Below, piece after piece: positions 8,151-15,437 of a stretch of DNA of 38,365 bases (within the stretch, counting starts at the first letter, position 1; every line of letters begins with the position of its first letter). Position numbers and translations under genes: made by a program. Source of the DNA: Nitrospirae bacterium GWC2_56_14 (lineage in GTDB: Bacteria; Nitrospirota; UBA9217); NCBI GenBank assembly GCA_001803705.1, contig MHDY01000253.1, forward strand, positions 1 to 38,365, written 5' to 3'. The notes under the pieces are model-generated. The model was not told the origin of the DNA, did no database searches, and saw only the letters and a program-made list of their open reading frames with translations.

Positions 8151-9005
8151 TTAAATGACGAAAAGCCGTCCCTTCTTCCTGATGAACCCTTCCTTCTCCA
8201 TTTGCACAAGACTGCTCTTCACCCGTTCCGCCTCCATGGCAACTCTTTTCACGATCTGCAGGGCCGTGAGCGGCGCGTCAGCAACCAGGATCTTGAGTAT
8301 CCTGCCCCGTACCTGGCGGCTCGAATTCTCGAAGGGGGACTGGCGCGTATAATGCGCGCTCCTTCGGTTGGGATTGGCATGCTGCTGCTTCAGCATGGTC
8401 CCGTAATCCATAAGAGCATTGTACCACGTCCGGGGGTCTGCGGGGTCCATGGTCCTCTCGACAAGAGGAATCAGCTCGTCATCATGGACGCCTTGCCGGT
8501 CCTGAAAGAACTCGTGGATATAGACGCGGCGGATGTTCGTGTCCATGAAGACCACCGGCTTGTTGAAGGCAAAGGCCATGACAGCCCCTGCGGTGTAGTT
8601 GCCGATGCCCGGGAGCGCAAGCAGCTGATCACGATCGGACGGCAGCCTGCCCTTATGCTCGTCCACCACTTTTTGCGCCAGCGCTTTGAGCGCAAGGGCG
8701 CGGCGGTTGTAGCCCAATCCGGACCAGAGGGAGAGAAGCTGCGGAAGCGGGGCTGCTGCGAGATCGGCAAAGGTCGGGAAGATGGCAAGGAACTCTTTGT
8801 ACTTTTCGATCACCCGGTCGACCTGGGTCTGCTGCAGCATGATCTCGGATATGAGCACACGGTAGGGATTGACGCGCTTGCGCCAAGGCAGGTCGCGGCC
8901 ATGCTCACGAAAATGGTCGTGAACCTTTTTGCGGAACGCCCGCACCTCGGTGGAGGTGAGCGATTTGCTGTTTCTTCGGGAAGACGTCGAATTTTTTTTC
9001 GTCAT
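8151..9005 (-). CDS. mutY: A/G-specific adenine glycosylase-like protein lacking the Fe-S cluster
   Basis: HhH-GPD base-excision glycosylase expected to remove adenine mispaired with 8-oxoguanine. The MutY signature SEIMLQQTQV carries the catalytic Glu (E54) and the helix-hairpin-helix is LPGIGNYTAGAV (131-142). The catalytic Asp is D155 in MDTNIRRV. After ALMDYG, where MutY normally has four cluster cysteines, the protein instead reads KQQHANPNRRSAHYTRQSPF, and there is no cysteine. The usual C-terminal NUDIX-like 8-oxoG reader is also missing; a short winged-helix-like tail (about 225-284) replaces it. The start at 9005 leaves 23 bases to the upstream Smr gene; the frame stays open further up. 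Substrate specificity could differ from that of classical MutY. Confidence 0.85.
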   Translation of the reverse strand: MTKKNSTSSRRNSKSLTSTEVRAFRKKVHDHFREHGRDLPWRKRVNPYRVLISEIMLQQTQVDRVIEKYKEFLAIFPTFADLAAAPLPQLLSLWSGLGYNRRALALKALAQKVVDEHKGRLPSDRDQLLALPGIGNYTAGAVMAFAFNKPVVFMDTNIRRVYIHEFFQDRQGVHDDELIPLVERTMDPADPRTWYNALMDYGTMLKQQHANPNRRSAHYTRQSPFENSSRQVRGRILKILVADAPLTALQIVKRVAMEAERVKSSLVQMEKEGFIRKKGRLFVI

Positions 9006-9028
9006 AGGTCGTGCCGGGCAGAGGGGAG

Positions 9029-9682
9029 CTATTTTTTTCCAAGCAAAACATAGAGGGCGCCGAGGCCGCCGTCGCACTGCCGTGCCGTGACAAAGGCAAT
9101 AAGGTCCTTCCGGTAGCGCCCCGCAAGCCGCTTGATGACCCCGGCCTTGATCTGCGGTCCGCGAACGGAACGAAGCCCCCGGCCGTGGATGATCTTCACG
9201 CAGCGCAGACCTTTTTTAAAGGACTCCTCCAGGAAGTGCGCAAGCTCCTCATCAGCCTCCGCAACAGAACAGCCATGCAGGTCGAGAAATGCCTGGATGG
9301 AGAAGCGCCCTGCATGCAGTTCCGGCAGGATCGTGTCGTGATACGCCGGGCTCACCCATTCTACATATTCCTGCGTGTCCGGCAGATGCATCGGCCGCTG
9401 TCCTGTGGCGATCTCGCCCAGCACCGTGAGCGTCTCACGGTCGGGGTCTCGGCGATCGATTGCCCGGTCCGGCTTCCGGTGATGTTGGTCGCAGGGAAGC
9501 GCCCTGAACGCCTCGATCTCCTGGACATCACGCATTTCGCTGCTGAAGAGCTCTTCGTCGGTGTATTCTTCTTTCTTCTTCCGACGCGGCTTTGCAGGAG
9601 GCGCAACCCTTGCCTGCTGCTCCAGCGCTTTACGGAGCTTTTCAAAAGGACGCGGGGAAAATATCGTCTTCTTGCTGCTCAT
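9029..9682 (-). CDS. Stand-alone Smr-domain protein (putative nuclease)
   Basis: A 217-residue protein with a basic, Lys/Arg-rich N-terminal half (PRRKKKEEYTDEE) and a C-terminal Smr domain. The Smr motifs are LDLHGCSVAEADEEL and IIHGRGLRS. In the SmrA/SmrB family the LDLH motif and HGxG loop form the nuclease active site, and E. coli SmrB cleaves mRNA at collided ribosomes, so a ribosome-rescue or DNA-nicking role is possible. The ATG at 9682 is chosen because it follows the rnpB terminator by 40 bases and gives the family-like MSSKK start. It has no Shine-Dalgarno, only a TATACT five bases upstream. Confidence 0.85.
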   Translation of the reverse strand: MSSKKTIFSPRPFEKLRKALEQQARVAPPAKPRRKKKEEYTDEELFSSEMRDVQEIEAFRALPCDQHHRKPDRAIDRRDPDRETLTVLGEIATGQRPMHLPDTQEYVEWVSPAYHDTILPELHAGRFSIQAFLDLHGCSVAEADEELAHFLEESFKKGLRCVKIIHGRGLRSVRGPQIKAGVIKRLAGRYRKDLIAFVTARQCDGGLGALYVLLGKK

Positions 9683-9687
9683 GGTAA

Positions 9688-9693
9688 AGTATA
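9688..9693 (-). promoter_or_regulatory. Possible -10 element giving a leaderless smr mRNA
   Basis: The minus strand reads TATACT, then TTACC, then ATG. With normal -10 to +1 spacing, transcription would start at or next to the start codon. It lies between the rnpB terminator and the gene; the -35 is weak. Confidence 0.4.
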
Positions 9694-9721
9694 ACCGATT
9701 TGGACGTTGCAGTTCTATATG

Positions 9722-9751
9722 AAAAAACCCATGCTGAATAGTCAGCATGGG
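9722..9751 (-). terminator. rho-independent terminator of rnpB
   Basis: Perfect 10-base-pair stem CCCATGCTGA/TCAGCATGGG with a 4-base loop, followed on the minus strand by six T. It begins 15 bases after the mature 3' end of RNase P RNA. Confidence 0.92.
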
Positions 9752-9766
9752 CGTGAACAAAAAAAG

Positions 9767-10139
9767 ATCAGAGCGGGTCGTAAGCCGAGTTCTGTCCTCC
9801 CGGTTTCCCGGAAGTGGTGATCATTTATCTGGGCCTTCGATTGCTCGAAAGCACGAGCGATCTACCCGGAAGTCTCGGACGGGCCGTCCTTACCCCCTTA
9901 CGGGGGACGCTTCCCTATGTGACCTTGCTCCAGGCGGGGTTTTCCAAGCACTCCCGGTCGCCCGGGAATCTGGTGGGCTCTTACCCCACCGTTTCACCCT
10001 TACCCTTGCGGGCGGTCTTCTTTTCTGTGGCACTATCCATGGGGTCGCCCCCTGTCCCGTTTCGGGACCGCCTTGCCCTGCGGAGCTCGGACTTTCCTCC
10101 CTCCGTTGCCGGAGAGCGATCACCTCACCCGCTCTGATT
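9767..10139 (-). ncRNA. rnpB: RNase P RNA, bacterial class A
   Basis: Catalytic RNA that matures tRNA 5' ends. Read on the minus strand, the ends pair as helix P1 (ATCAGAGCGGGT with ACCCGCTCTGAT). The universal P4 5' strand GGAAAGTCCGAGCTC is present, as is the P10/11 core GAAACGGTGGGGTAAGAG and the conserved AGATAAATGATC block. The 3' P4 strand reads ACAGAACTCGGCTTAC. The length of about 373 nt and the core fit type A. It ends in a clear terminator. A promoter was not assigned, because the upstream sequence is a G/C-rich dispersed repeat. The protein-coding frames crossing this region are spurious. Confidence 0.97.
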
Positions 10140-10153
10140 GTGAAAACATGACT

Positions 10154-10260
10154 GCAGGGTTCAGGGGCCGGGGTCCAGGGGCCAGGGTTTCAACAAGCAT
10201 GTATATATGCTTATCACCCGGTTTTTCTCTCCTGAACCCTGGCTACTGGACCCTGACTAC
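10154..10260. repeat. Inverted dispersed repeat between rnpB and rnhA
   Basis: GGTCCAGGGGCCAGGGTTT (10172-10190) recurs inverted as GAACCCTGGCTACTGGACC (10234-10252). The central spacer holds AAGCATGTATATATGCTT (10195-10212). This resembles the widespread 'ccctggaccctgaaccct' repeat. The right arm supplies the TAG stop codon of the RNase H gene. Confidence 0.6.
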
Positions 10261-10661
10261 TTTATTTTTTCGTCGATCGCCTTGTTGGCCAAAGCATCGG
10301 CGTCCTTGTTCCGCTCCCGCGGGATGTAGTGTATCTCCACGCACCCGATCCTGGCGATCAGTTCCTTGGCCCTTGCATGGAGCGGTTTCAGGCCCTCGTT
10401 CTTTACCTTGTATTGGCCGTTCAGCTGCTTGACCATCAGCTCCGAGTCCGCATAGAGCCTGACCTTTGAAGCGCCGAGCTGCACGGCTCGTTCAAGGCCG
10501 ATGATGGCGGCGGTATATTCCGCGATGTTGTTGGTGGTCGTTCCCAGATACCGCGCGATGCCTTCCAGGGGAAGGTCATGCTGCATGATGCTGATACCCG
10601 CACCGGACTCTCCGGGATTGTTCCGGGAGGCGCCGTCGGTAAAAATGGTCAGTTCTTTCAT
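10257..10661 (-). CDS. RNase HI-family protein
   Basis: Cleaves the RNA strand of RNA-DNA hybrids, removing primers and R-loops. The 134-residue protein has the RNase H fold motifs: D9 in FTDGASRNNPG, E48 in NNIAEYTAA, D72 in LYADSELMVKQL and D122 in RNKDADALAN, the four metal-binding acids. It belongs to the compact RnhA-like family without the basic protrusion of E. coli RNase HI. The ATG has little Shine-Dalgarno (GATAAGGTTCCG). It lies downstream of the zinc-ribbon gene with a 34-base gap and is probably co-transcribed with it. The stop codon lies in a dispersed repeat, so the last residues may be recent. Confidence 0.9.
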   Translation of the reverse strand: MKELTIFTDGASRNNPGESGAGISIMQHDLPLEGIARYLGTTTNNIAEYTAAIIGLERAVQLGASKVRLYADSELMVKQLNGQYKVKNEGLKPLHARAKELIARIGCVEIHYIPRERNKDADALANKAIDEKIK

Positions 10662-10695
10662 CGGAACCTTATCCAGCTGAAACCCTGGTTGCTGC

Positions 10696-11421
10696 TCAGG
10701 GGACCTTTGGTGCGATCGCTTCTTTGAAGTGCAGTATGCGGCCGCAGTTCGGACAGGTAATGATGCTCTCGTTCTTCTTGACGTTCACATACACCTGCGG
10801 AGGAATGCTCATGTAGCAGCCGGAACAGGACTCGCCGCGAGCTTCTGCAATGGCAATGCCTCCTTTGCTGACGATCAGCTTATGGTACTGGGTAAACACG
10901 GCAGGCTGAATACGCGCGATCATTTCCTGACGGGCCTGCTCCACCCCTTTCAGTTCCTGATCGATCTTCGCGACCTCGGCCTCTCCCTGTTTCTGCTCGG
11001 CCAGGATCGCAACCTCTTCTTCCCTCGCCCGCTGTTCGGCCGTCGTGATCCCTGCGGTGGCGGTATCGATCTTATCCATCAGAACCAGGATGTCGTCCTC
11101 TACTGCCTTATTCTCCTGCTCGAAGGTCTCGATCTCTTTGAGCAGCGCCTGATACTCCTTGTTGTTCTTGATCTCCGAGGTGCGGGCCTTCAGCTTCTCG
11201 ACCTTTTGCACACCCGCCTCCAGGTCCTTGTCCCGGTCCCGCTTGTTCTTCTGTGCCGTCAGAAGGCTTTCTTTCGCGGTCTCGAGATTCGCCTCATTTG
11301 CGGCCCGCTTTTTTTCGAGCCCTGCAAGGGCCTCGGGCAGGCGTTTTTTCTGTGCGAGAAGCGTTCTGATCCTTCCATCAATTTCCTGCAGCTGCACCAG
11401 CATCTTGAGCTGTTCGTCCAT
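10696..11421 (-). CDS. Coiled-coil protein with C4 zinc ribbon (COG1579 family)
   Basis: A 241-residue protein: a long charged coiled coil (about 5-180; EQLKMLVQLQEIDGRI and many Lys/Glu/Ala heptads) is followed by a zinc ribbon formed by CSGCYMSIPPQ and CPNCGRILHF. Homologues include H. pylori FlgZ, a chaperone for sigma-54, and proteins of unknown role in deltaproteobacteria. The function here is not known; nucleic-acid or protein binding is plausible. The frame is open 12 codons further upstream, but the ATG at 11421 follows a perfect GGAGG. The ribosome site begins right behind the tail of the tRNA terminator. Confidence 0.88.
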   Translation of the reverse strand: MDEQLKMLVQLQEIDGRIRTLLAQKKRLPEALAGLEKKRAANEANLETAKESLLTAQKNKRDRDKDLEAGVQKVEKLKARTSEIKNNKEYQALLKEIETFEQENKAVEDDILVLMDKIDTATAGITTAEQRAREEEVAILAEQKQGEAEVAKIDQELKGVEQARQEMIARIQPAVFTQYHKLIVSKGGIAIAEARGESCSGCYMSIPPQVYVNVKKNESIITCPNCGRILHFKEAIAPKVP

Positions 11422-11430
11422 TACGCCTCC

Positions 11431-11458
11431 AAAATAAAAATGCGCCTCTCGGCGCATT
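11431..11458 (-). terminator. Terminator after the tRNA, just before the zinc-ribbon gene
   Basis: Stem AATGCGCC/GGCGCATT (11458-11451 with 11446-11439), loop GAGA, followed on the minus strand by TTTATTTT. The GGAGG of the next gene starts directly after it, so read-through is probably needed for that gene unless a promoter hides within. Confidence 0.7.
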
Positions 11459-11562
11459 CTTGTGAACTGAGACCTACCGTGCGGTAAGCAGGCAGATACC
11501 CGTGTTAAACATCACTGTCGTAAAGATCCCCTGCATCTGCTGTACATCCTTCCTTCTGAGAG

Positions 11563-11638
11563 TGGTGGGCCCACCAGGACTCGAACCTGGGACCAACCGG
11601 TTATGAGCCGGTAGCTCTACCAACTGAGCTATGGGCCC
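11563..11638 (-). tRNA. tRNA with CAU anticodon (Met elongator or Ile2)
   Basis: A full 76-base cloverleaf with encoded CCA. The acceptor stem is GGGCCCA/TGGGCCC with discriminator A; the D arm is GCTC/GAGC. The anticodon stem ACCGG/CCGGT holds loop CTCATAA, and the T arm is CCAGG TTCGAGT CCTGG. CAU could be elongator Met, or Ile2 after lysidine modification; the sequence lacks initiator features (three G-C pairs below the loop and an unpaired first base). It has its own promoter and terminator. Confidence 0.95.
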
Positions 11639-11699
11639 TGCGGAAAAACTTGTTCCTGAATGAGGCCGGTGACCCGCAGGCGGTGTCACAACAGCGTGC

Positions 11700-11728
11700 A
11701 TCTTGCCACAACGCCTGCAAAATGTCAA
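11700..11728 (-). promoter_or_regulatory. Promoter for the CAU tRNA
   Basis: Minus strand: consensus -35 TTGACA (11728-11723), exactly 17 bases, then -10 CAAGAT (11705-11700). It lies between rpoD and the tRNA, about 60 bases before the mature 5' end. Confidence 0.6.
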
Positions 11729-11765
11729 GGAAACGCCGAGAACCATCGATTAAAGTGGTCCGCAG

Positions 11766-13568
11766 CTATTCCATGAAGCTCTTCAACTGCTTGCTTCTGC
11801 TGGGGTGGCGCAGTTTCCGGAGGGCTTTCGCTTCGATCTGCCGGATGCGTTCGCGAGTCACGTCGAACTCCTGACCCACCTCTTCGAGCGTATGGTCCGT
11901 CTGCTCGCCGATGCCGAACCGCCAGCGGAGCACTTTCTCTTCCCGTTCGGTCAGCGTGTTCAGCACCTTGCGGACCTGCTGGTGCAGGTTCTTCCGGATG
12001 GCCGATTCGAGCGGCGAGGCCACCTTCTTGTCCTCGATGAAATCACCAAGGTGGCTGTCCTCTTCCTCGCCGATCGGCGTTTCCAGCGAGATGGGCTCCT
12101 TGGCGATCTTCATGATCTTGCGCACTTTTTCCACCGGCAGCTTCATGGTAGCAGCGATCTCTTCCGTGGAAGGCTCCCGCCCGAGGTCCTGCACCAGGCC
12201 GCGCGAGGTGCGGATAAGCTTGTTCATGGTCTCGATCATGTGCACCGGGATGCGGATCGTCCGCGCCTGGTCCGCGATGGCCCGCGTGATGGCCTGGCGG
12301 ATCCACCACGTGGCATAGGTGCTGAACTTGTACCCGCGCTGCCATTCGAACTTGTCAACGGCCTTCATGAGGCCGATGTTCCCTTCCTGGATCAGGTCCA
12401 GGAACTGGAGGCCCCGGTTGGTGTACTTTTTGGCAATGGAGACGACCAGCCGCAGGTTGGCCTCAACGAGCTCGCTCTTGGCGTACTTGGCGCGCTCTTC
12501 GGCGCGCTCGTAGGACCGGAGCGCCTTTTTCAGGTCCTCGGCAGGCACGCCGCATTCGGTCTCGACCTTCTTGATGCGCTTCACGGCATTGCGGTAGGTG
12601 CGCTCGACGGCCAGCAGGGCCTCCTGCCGCATCTCGAACCGCCGTGCGGCATTTTTCAGTTCACGCTCACCCTGACGCATCCGCTTGAAAGCTTCCTTCA
12701 GGTCGGTCAGGGACCGGCCGGTCTTGCGTTCGAGCCCGTGGATCTCGCGCTCTGACTGCAGGATCTCGCTCACGAGCTCCCGGAGCTTCATGACGACGCG
12801 GTCCGTCTGGCGGCAATGGATGTTCAGCGCTTCGAGCTTGTCGAAGAGGGCATACCGCGTGGTCTGGATCTTTTCCCGCAGGTCCTTCTTCTTCGCCTCG
12901 GTGCAGCGGCTGCTGGCCACGTGGTTCACGAGCGTGTTGAGGTCCTTGCTGTGCCGGTCGATCTCGCCGATCAGTTTGAGCACGCGGGCATGCACTTCTT
13001 CCTCGTTCTGCGTCTGGATCTCCTCCAGGTCGTCCTCACCGGCATGAACGACCTCATGGATGCTGATCTTTCCCTTGCGGAGCTTGTCGCCCAGGTCGTG
13101 CACATCCTGCAATGAAAAAGGAAGGCTGTACAGGATCTGGGAGGCTTCACGCTTTCCCTCTTCGATCCGCTTCGCGATCGAAACCTCGCCTTCCTTGGAC
13201 AGAAGGGGCACCGTGCCCATCTCCTTGAGGTAGAGACGGACCGGATCATCGGTTTTCCCTACGCCGACCTCGACCTCTTCCTCCTCGGCCTCTTCCTCGG
13301 CCGCATCGTCGAGGCTTGCCTCCTCGCCTTCAGCGCCCTCTTCCAGCTCATCCTCGGCCGGCTGACGCGTTTTGCTGTCGTGCCGCGTATCGGTTATGTC
13401 GATGTCGAGTTCGCCGTCCCCGAACAGCGAGATGATGCTGTCCAGCTGTTCCGTCGAAACGTCCTCCGGAGGGATCGCATCGCTCGCTTCCTCGTAAGGC
13501 ATGTAGCCCCGTTCGGCGTTTTTCGCTGCCGGCTTTTTCGTTTCCCCTGCCTTGCCCTTCTTTAACAT
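11766..13568 (-). CDS. rpoD: Primary sigma factor sigma-70 (RpoD)
   Basis: Directs RNA polymerase to housekeeping promoters. The 600-residue protein carries region 1.1 (about 20-60) and a very acidic linker (EEEAEEEEVEVG). Region 1.2 contains DDPVRLYLKEMG, followed by a non-conserved region. Regions 2.1-2.4 run from LRLVVSIAKKYTNRG to GYKFSTYATWWIRQAITRAI. Region 4.2 ends in TRERIRQIEAKALRKLRHP. An open frame continues 83 codons upstream into dnaG, but the ATG at 13568 follows AAAGGAG at 9 bases and matches the family. It is last in the rpsU-yqeY-nif3-mutS2-dnaG-rpoD cluster, 65 bases after dnaG. The regions 2.4/4.2 consensus fits the TTGACA/TATAAT promoters seen in the window. Confidence 0.98.
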   Translation of the reverse strand: MLKKGKAGETKKPAAKNAERGYMPYEEASDAIPPEDVSTEQLDSIISLFGDGELDIDITDTRHDSKTRQPAEDELEEGAEGEEASLDDAAEEEAEEEEVEVGVGKTDDPVRLYLKEMGTVPLLSKEGEVSIAKRIEEGKREASQILYSLPFSLQDVHDLGDKLRKGKISIHEVVHAGEDDLEEIQTQNEEEVHARVLKLIGEIDRHSKDLNTLVNHVASSRCTEAKKKDLREKIQTTRYALFDKLEALNIHCRQTDRVVMKLRELVSEILQSEREIHGLERKTGRSLTDLKEAFKRMRQGERELKNAARRFEMRQEALLAVERTYRNAVKRIKKVETECGVPAEDLKKALRSYERAEERAKYAKSELVEANLRLVVSIAKKYTNRGLQFLDLIQEGNIGLMKAVDKFEWQRGYKFSTYATWWIRQAITRAIADQARTIRIPVHMIETMNKLIRTSRGLVQDLGREPSTEEIAATMKLPVEKVRKIMKIAKEPISLETPIGEEEDSHLGDFIEDKKVASPLESAIRKNLHQQVRKVLNTLTEREEKVLRWRFGIGEQTDHTLEEVGQEFDVTRERIRQIEAKALRKLRHPSRSKQLKSFME

Positions 13569-13633
13569 GCGCTGGTGCTCCTTTACGTGCTGCATCGAAT
13601 CTCTGTATCGCCAAGAGCGATAGAATTTGGTTT

Positions 13634-15436
13634 CTACTCCGTGCTCGTACCCGACTTGCCGGGGATTTTTCTTCCCGGCCTTCTGCTCAGCTCCTGCTGT
13701 TCTTCCGTGAGTCGTTTTATCGTTGCTATGTCGCCCCGTGCTTCTGCTTCCTGGATCGCCCTTATCAGCAACTTCATTTTCTTTTCCGGGTCCTTTTGCT
13801 TGATGACCTCGACACAATCTTGAAACGATTTCGCCGGGTCTTCATAGACCATATCGAGCACAGCATAGTGGGAGAGGAGGTTCTTCAGCTCTTCGTCCTC
13901 TTCCCGTAACAGGGCGCCGGTGTCCAGTTTACCCTGCTCGTCCAGCATCTTGAAGATCCGTTCCACAGCACGCTGGAACAGCGGGTCGGTAAAATCGCGC
14001 GGCTCGATCCGGTCCTTCAGGCTCCGCGCGATCCCCTCGTCCTTCAGGATCAAGTGGATCAGGATCTCCTCTGCCCGGGGCCGTCGCCGTCCCGCCGCCG
14101 GTGCGGCCGGAGCGGTTCCGCCGGCAGGCGCGAAGGGCAACTTCATGGTCTGCTTCGGCATCTCCTGCCGGAGAACGGTCTCGTCCAGATCGAGGATCTC
14201 CGCGGTCTTCTTGAGGTAGTGGTCCCGTTCGATCCCGCTCTGCAATCGGGAGATATACGAGAGCATCTCCTCCGCTTTTTCGATCTTCTCATCGATGCTG
14301 CGGCTGGGACTGCTCTTCACCACCTGCTCGACCACGAAGTCCATGAACTTGGCTGACTGGCGCAGCCGGGCGGCAAAGGCCTCCTGGCCCTGCTTCTGCA
14401 AAAACGTGTCCGGGTCGTCGCCGCCCGGCAGGGACACCACGTTCACTTTCATGCTGCTTGAGACAAAAAGATCGAACCCCCGGAGCGAGGCCTTTACGCC
14501 GGCCGGATCGGGGTCGAAGATCAATACGAGCTTGTCGGCGAACCTCCGCATCAGCCGGAGATGCCCGTCGGTAAGCGCTGTTCCCAGCGTTGCCACCGCG
14601 TTCCGTATGCCGTACTGGTGGCAGGCGATCGCATCCAGGTAGCCTTCAACGATGATGAAGTAGCCCTGCTTGCGGCCGTGGTCCTTGGCCATGTCCAGTC
14701 CGTACAGGACGTGGCTCTTGCTGTACAGCGCTGTTTCCGACGAGTTCAGATACTTTGGCAGCGAGTCGTCCATCACTCTGCCGCCAAAGGCGATCACCTG
14801 ACCGGTCATATCGCGGATCGGGAAAATGATCCTTCCGCGGAACCGGTCGTAGTATCCCTCTCCTTCGCTCCGCTTTACCACCAGCCCGGCCCGCTCCATC
14901 TGGCTAGGCGTGTAGTTCAAGTGTTTCAGGTGCTTCAGCAGGCCGTCCCATTCAGGCCGCACGTAGCCGAGCGCGAACTCCCTGATGATCGCATCGCTGA
15001 CGCCGCGTTTTCTGAGATACTCCCGCGCTGCGCTGCCGGCGGGGCCTTCCAGCTCTTTGCTGAAATACGCTGCTGCTTCGGCGACGATCTTGAGGAGCGT
15101 CTTTTTCTCGTCCTCGGTCCTTTTGTCCTGCCGATGGTCCCGGTTGTCCTGCGGCAGCGTGATGCCGGAGCGTGCCGCCAGGGTCTTGACCGCTTCAGGA
15201 AAATTCAGCCCTTCCTGCAGCTCCACAAACTTGAAAACGTCTCCGCCGACGCCGCATCCGAAACAATGAAAGATCTGCTTTTCCGTGTTCACGTTGAACG
15301 ACGGGGTTTTTTCCGAGTGAAAGGGGCAGAGCCCCAGCCAGTTCTTGCCCGTCTTCTTGAGCGCGACGTATCCTGAAATCAGGTCGTAGACATTGATGCT
15401 GTCCCGTACCCGCCGTATGACATCCTCGGAATACAT
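13634..15436 (-). CDS. dnaG: DNA primase (DnaG)
   Basis: Makes RNA primers for replication. The 600-residue protein begins with a CHC2 zinc finger (C37, H40, C58, C61), followed by the catalytic core with TOPRIM motifs IIVEGYLDAIACHQ and DPDPAG. A C-terminal helicase-interaction domain spans about 455-590. The ATG at 15436 begins one base after the mutS2 stop (TAAG-ATG), and the Shine-Dalgarno GGAG lies in the mutS2 3' end, so translation is probably coupled. Length and motif order are normal. Confidence 0.98.
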   Translation of the reverse strand: MYSEDVIRRVRDSINVYDLISGYVALKKTGKNWLGLCPFHSEKTPSFNVNTEKQIFHCFGCGVGGDVFKFVELQEGLNFPEAVKTLAARSGITLPQDNRDHRQDKRTEDEKKTLLKIVAEAAAYFSKELEGPAGSAAREYLRKRGVSDAIIREFALGYVRPEWDGLLKHLKHLNYTPSQMERAGLVVKRSEGEGYYDRFRGRIIFPIRDMTGQVIAFGGRVMDDSLPKYLNSSETALYSKSHVLYGLDMAKDHGRKQGYFIIVEGYLDAIACHQYGIRNAVATLGTALTDGHLRLMRRFADKLVLIFDPDPAGVKASLRGFDLFVSSSMKVNVVSLPGGDDPDTFLQKQGQEAFAARLRQSAKFMDFVVEQVVKSSPSRSIDEKIEKAEEMLSYISRLQSGIERDHYLKKTAEILDLDETVLRQEMPKQTMKLPFAPAGGTAPAAPAAGRRRPRAEEILIHLILKDEGIARSLKDRIEPRDFTDPLFQRAVERIFKMLDEQGKLDTGALLREEDEELKNLLSHYAVLDMVYEDPAKSFQDCVEVIKQKDPEKKMKLLIRAIQEAEARGDIATIKRLTEEQQELSRRPGRKIPGKSGTSTE

Positions 15437-15437
15437 C

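Noticed and set aside
6804..9053. Plus-strand frame of 749 codons opposite the RAM, radical SAM and mutY genes
   Set aside because: It runs antisense through three clear genes, two promoters and two repeats; it is an artefact of base composition.
9747..10137. Protein-coding frames in the RNase P RNA region
   Set aside because: The minus strand is unmistakably rnpB with terminator; short frames there are coincidental.
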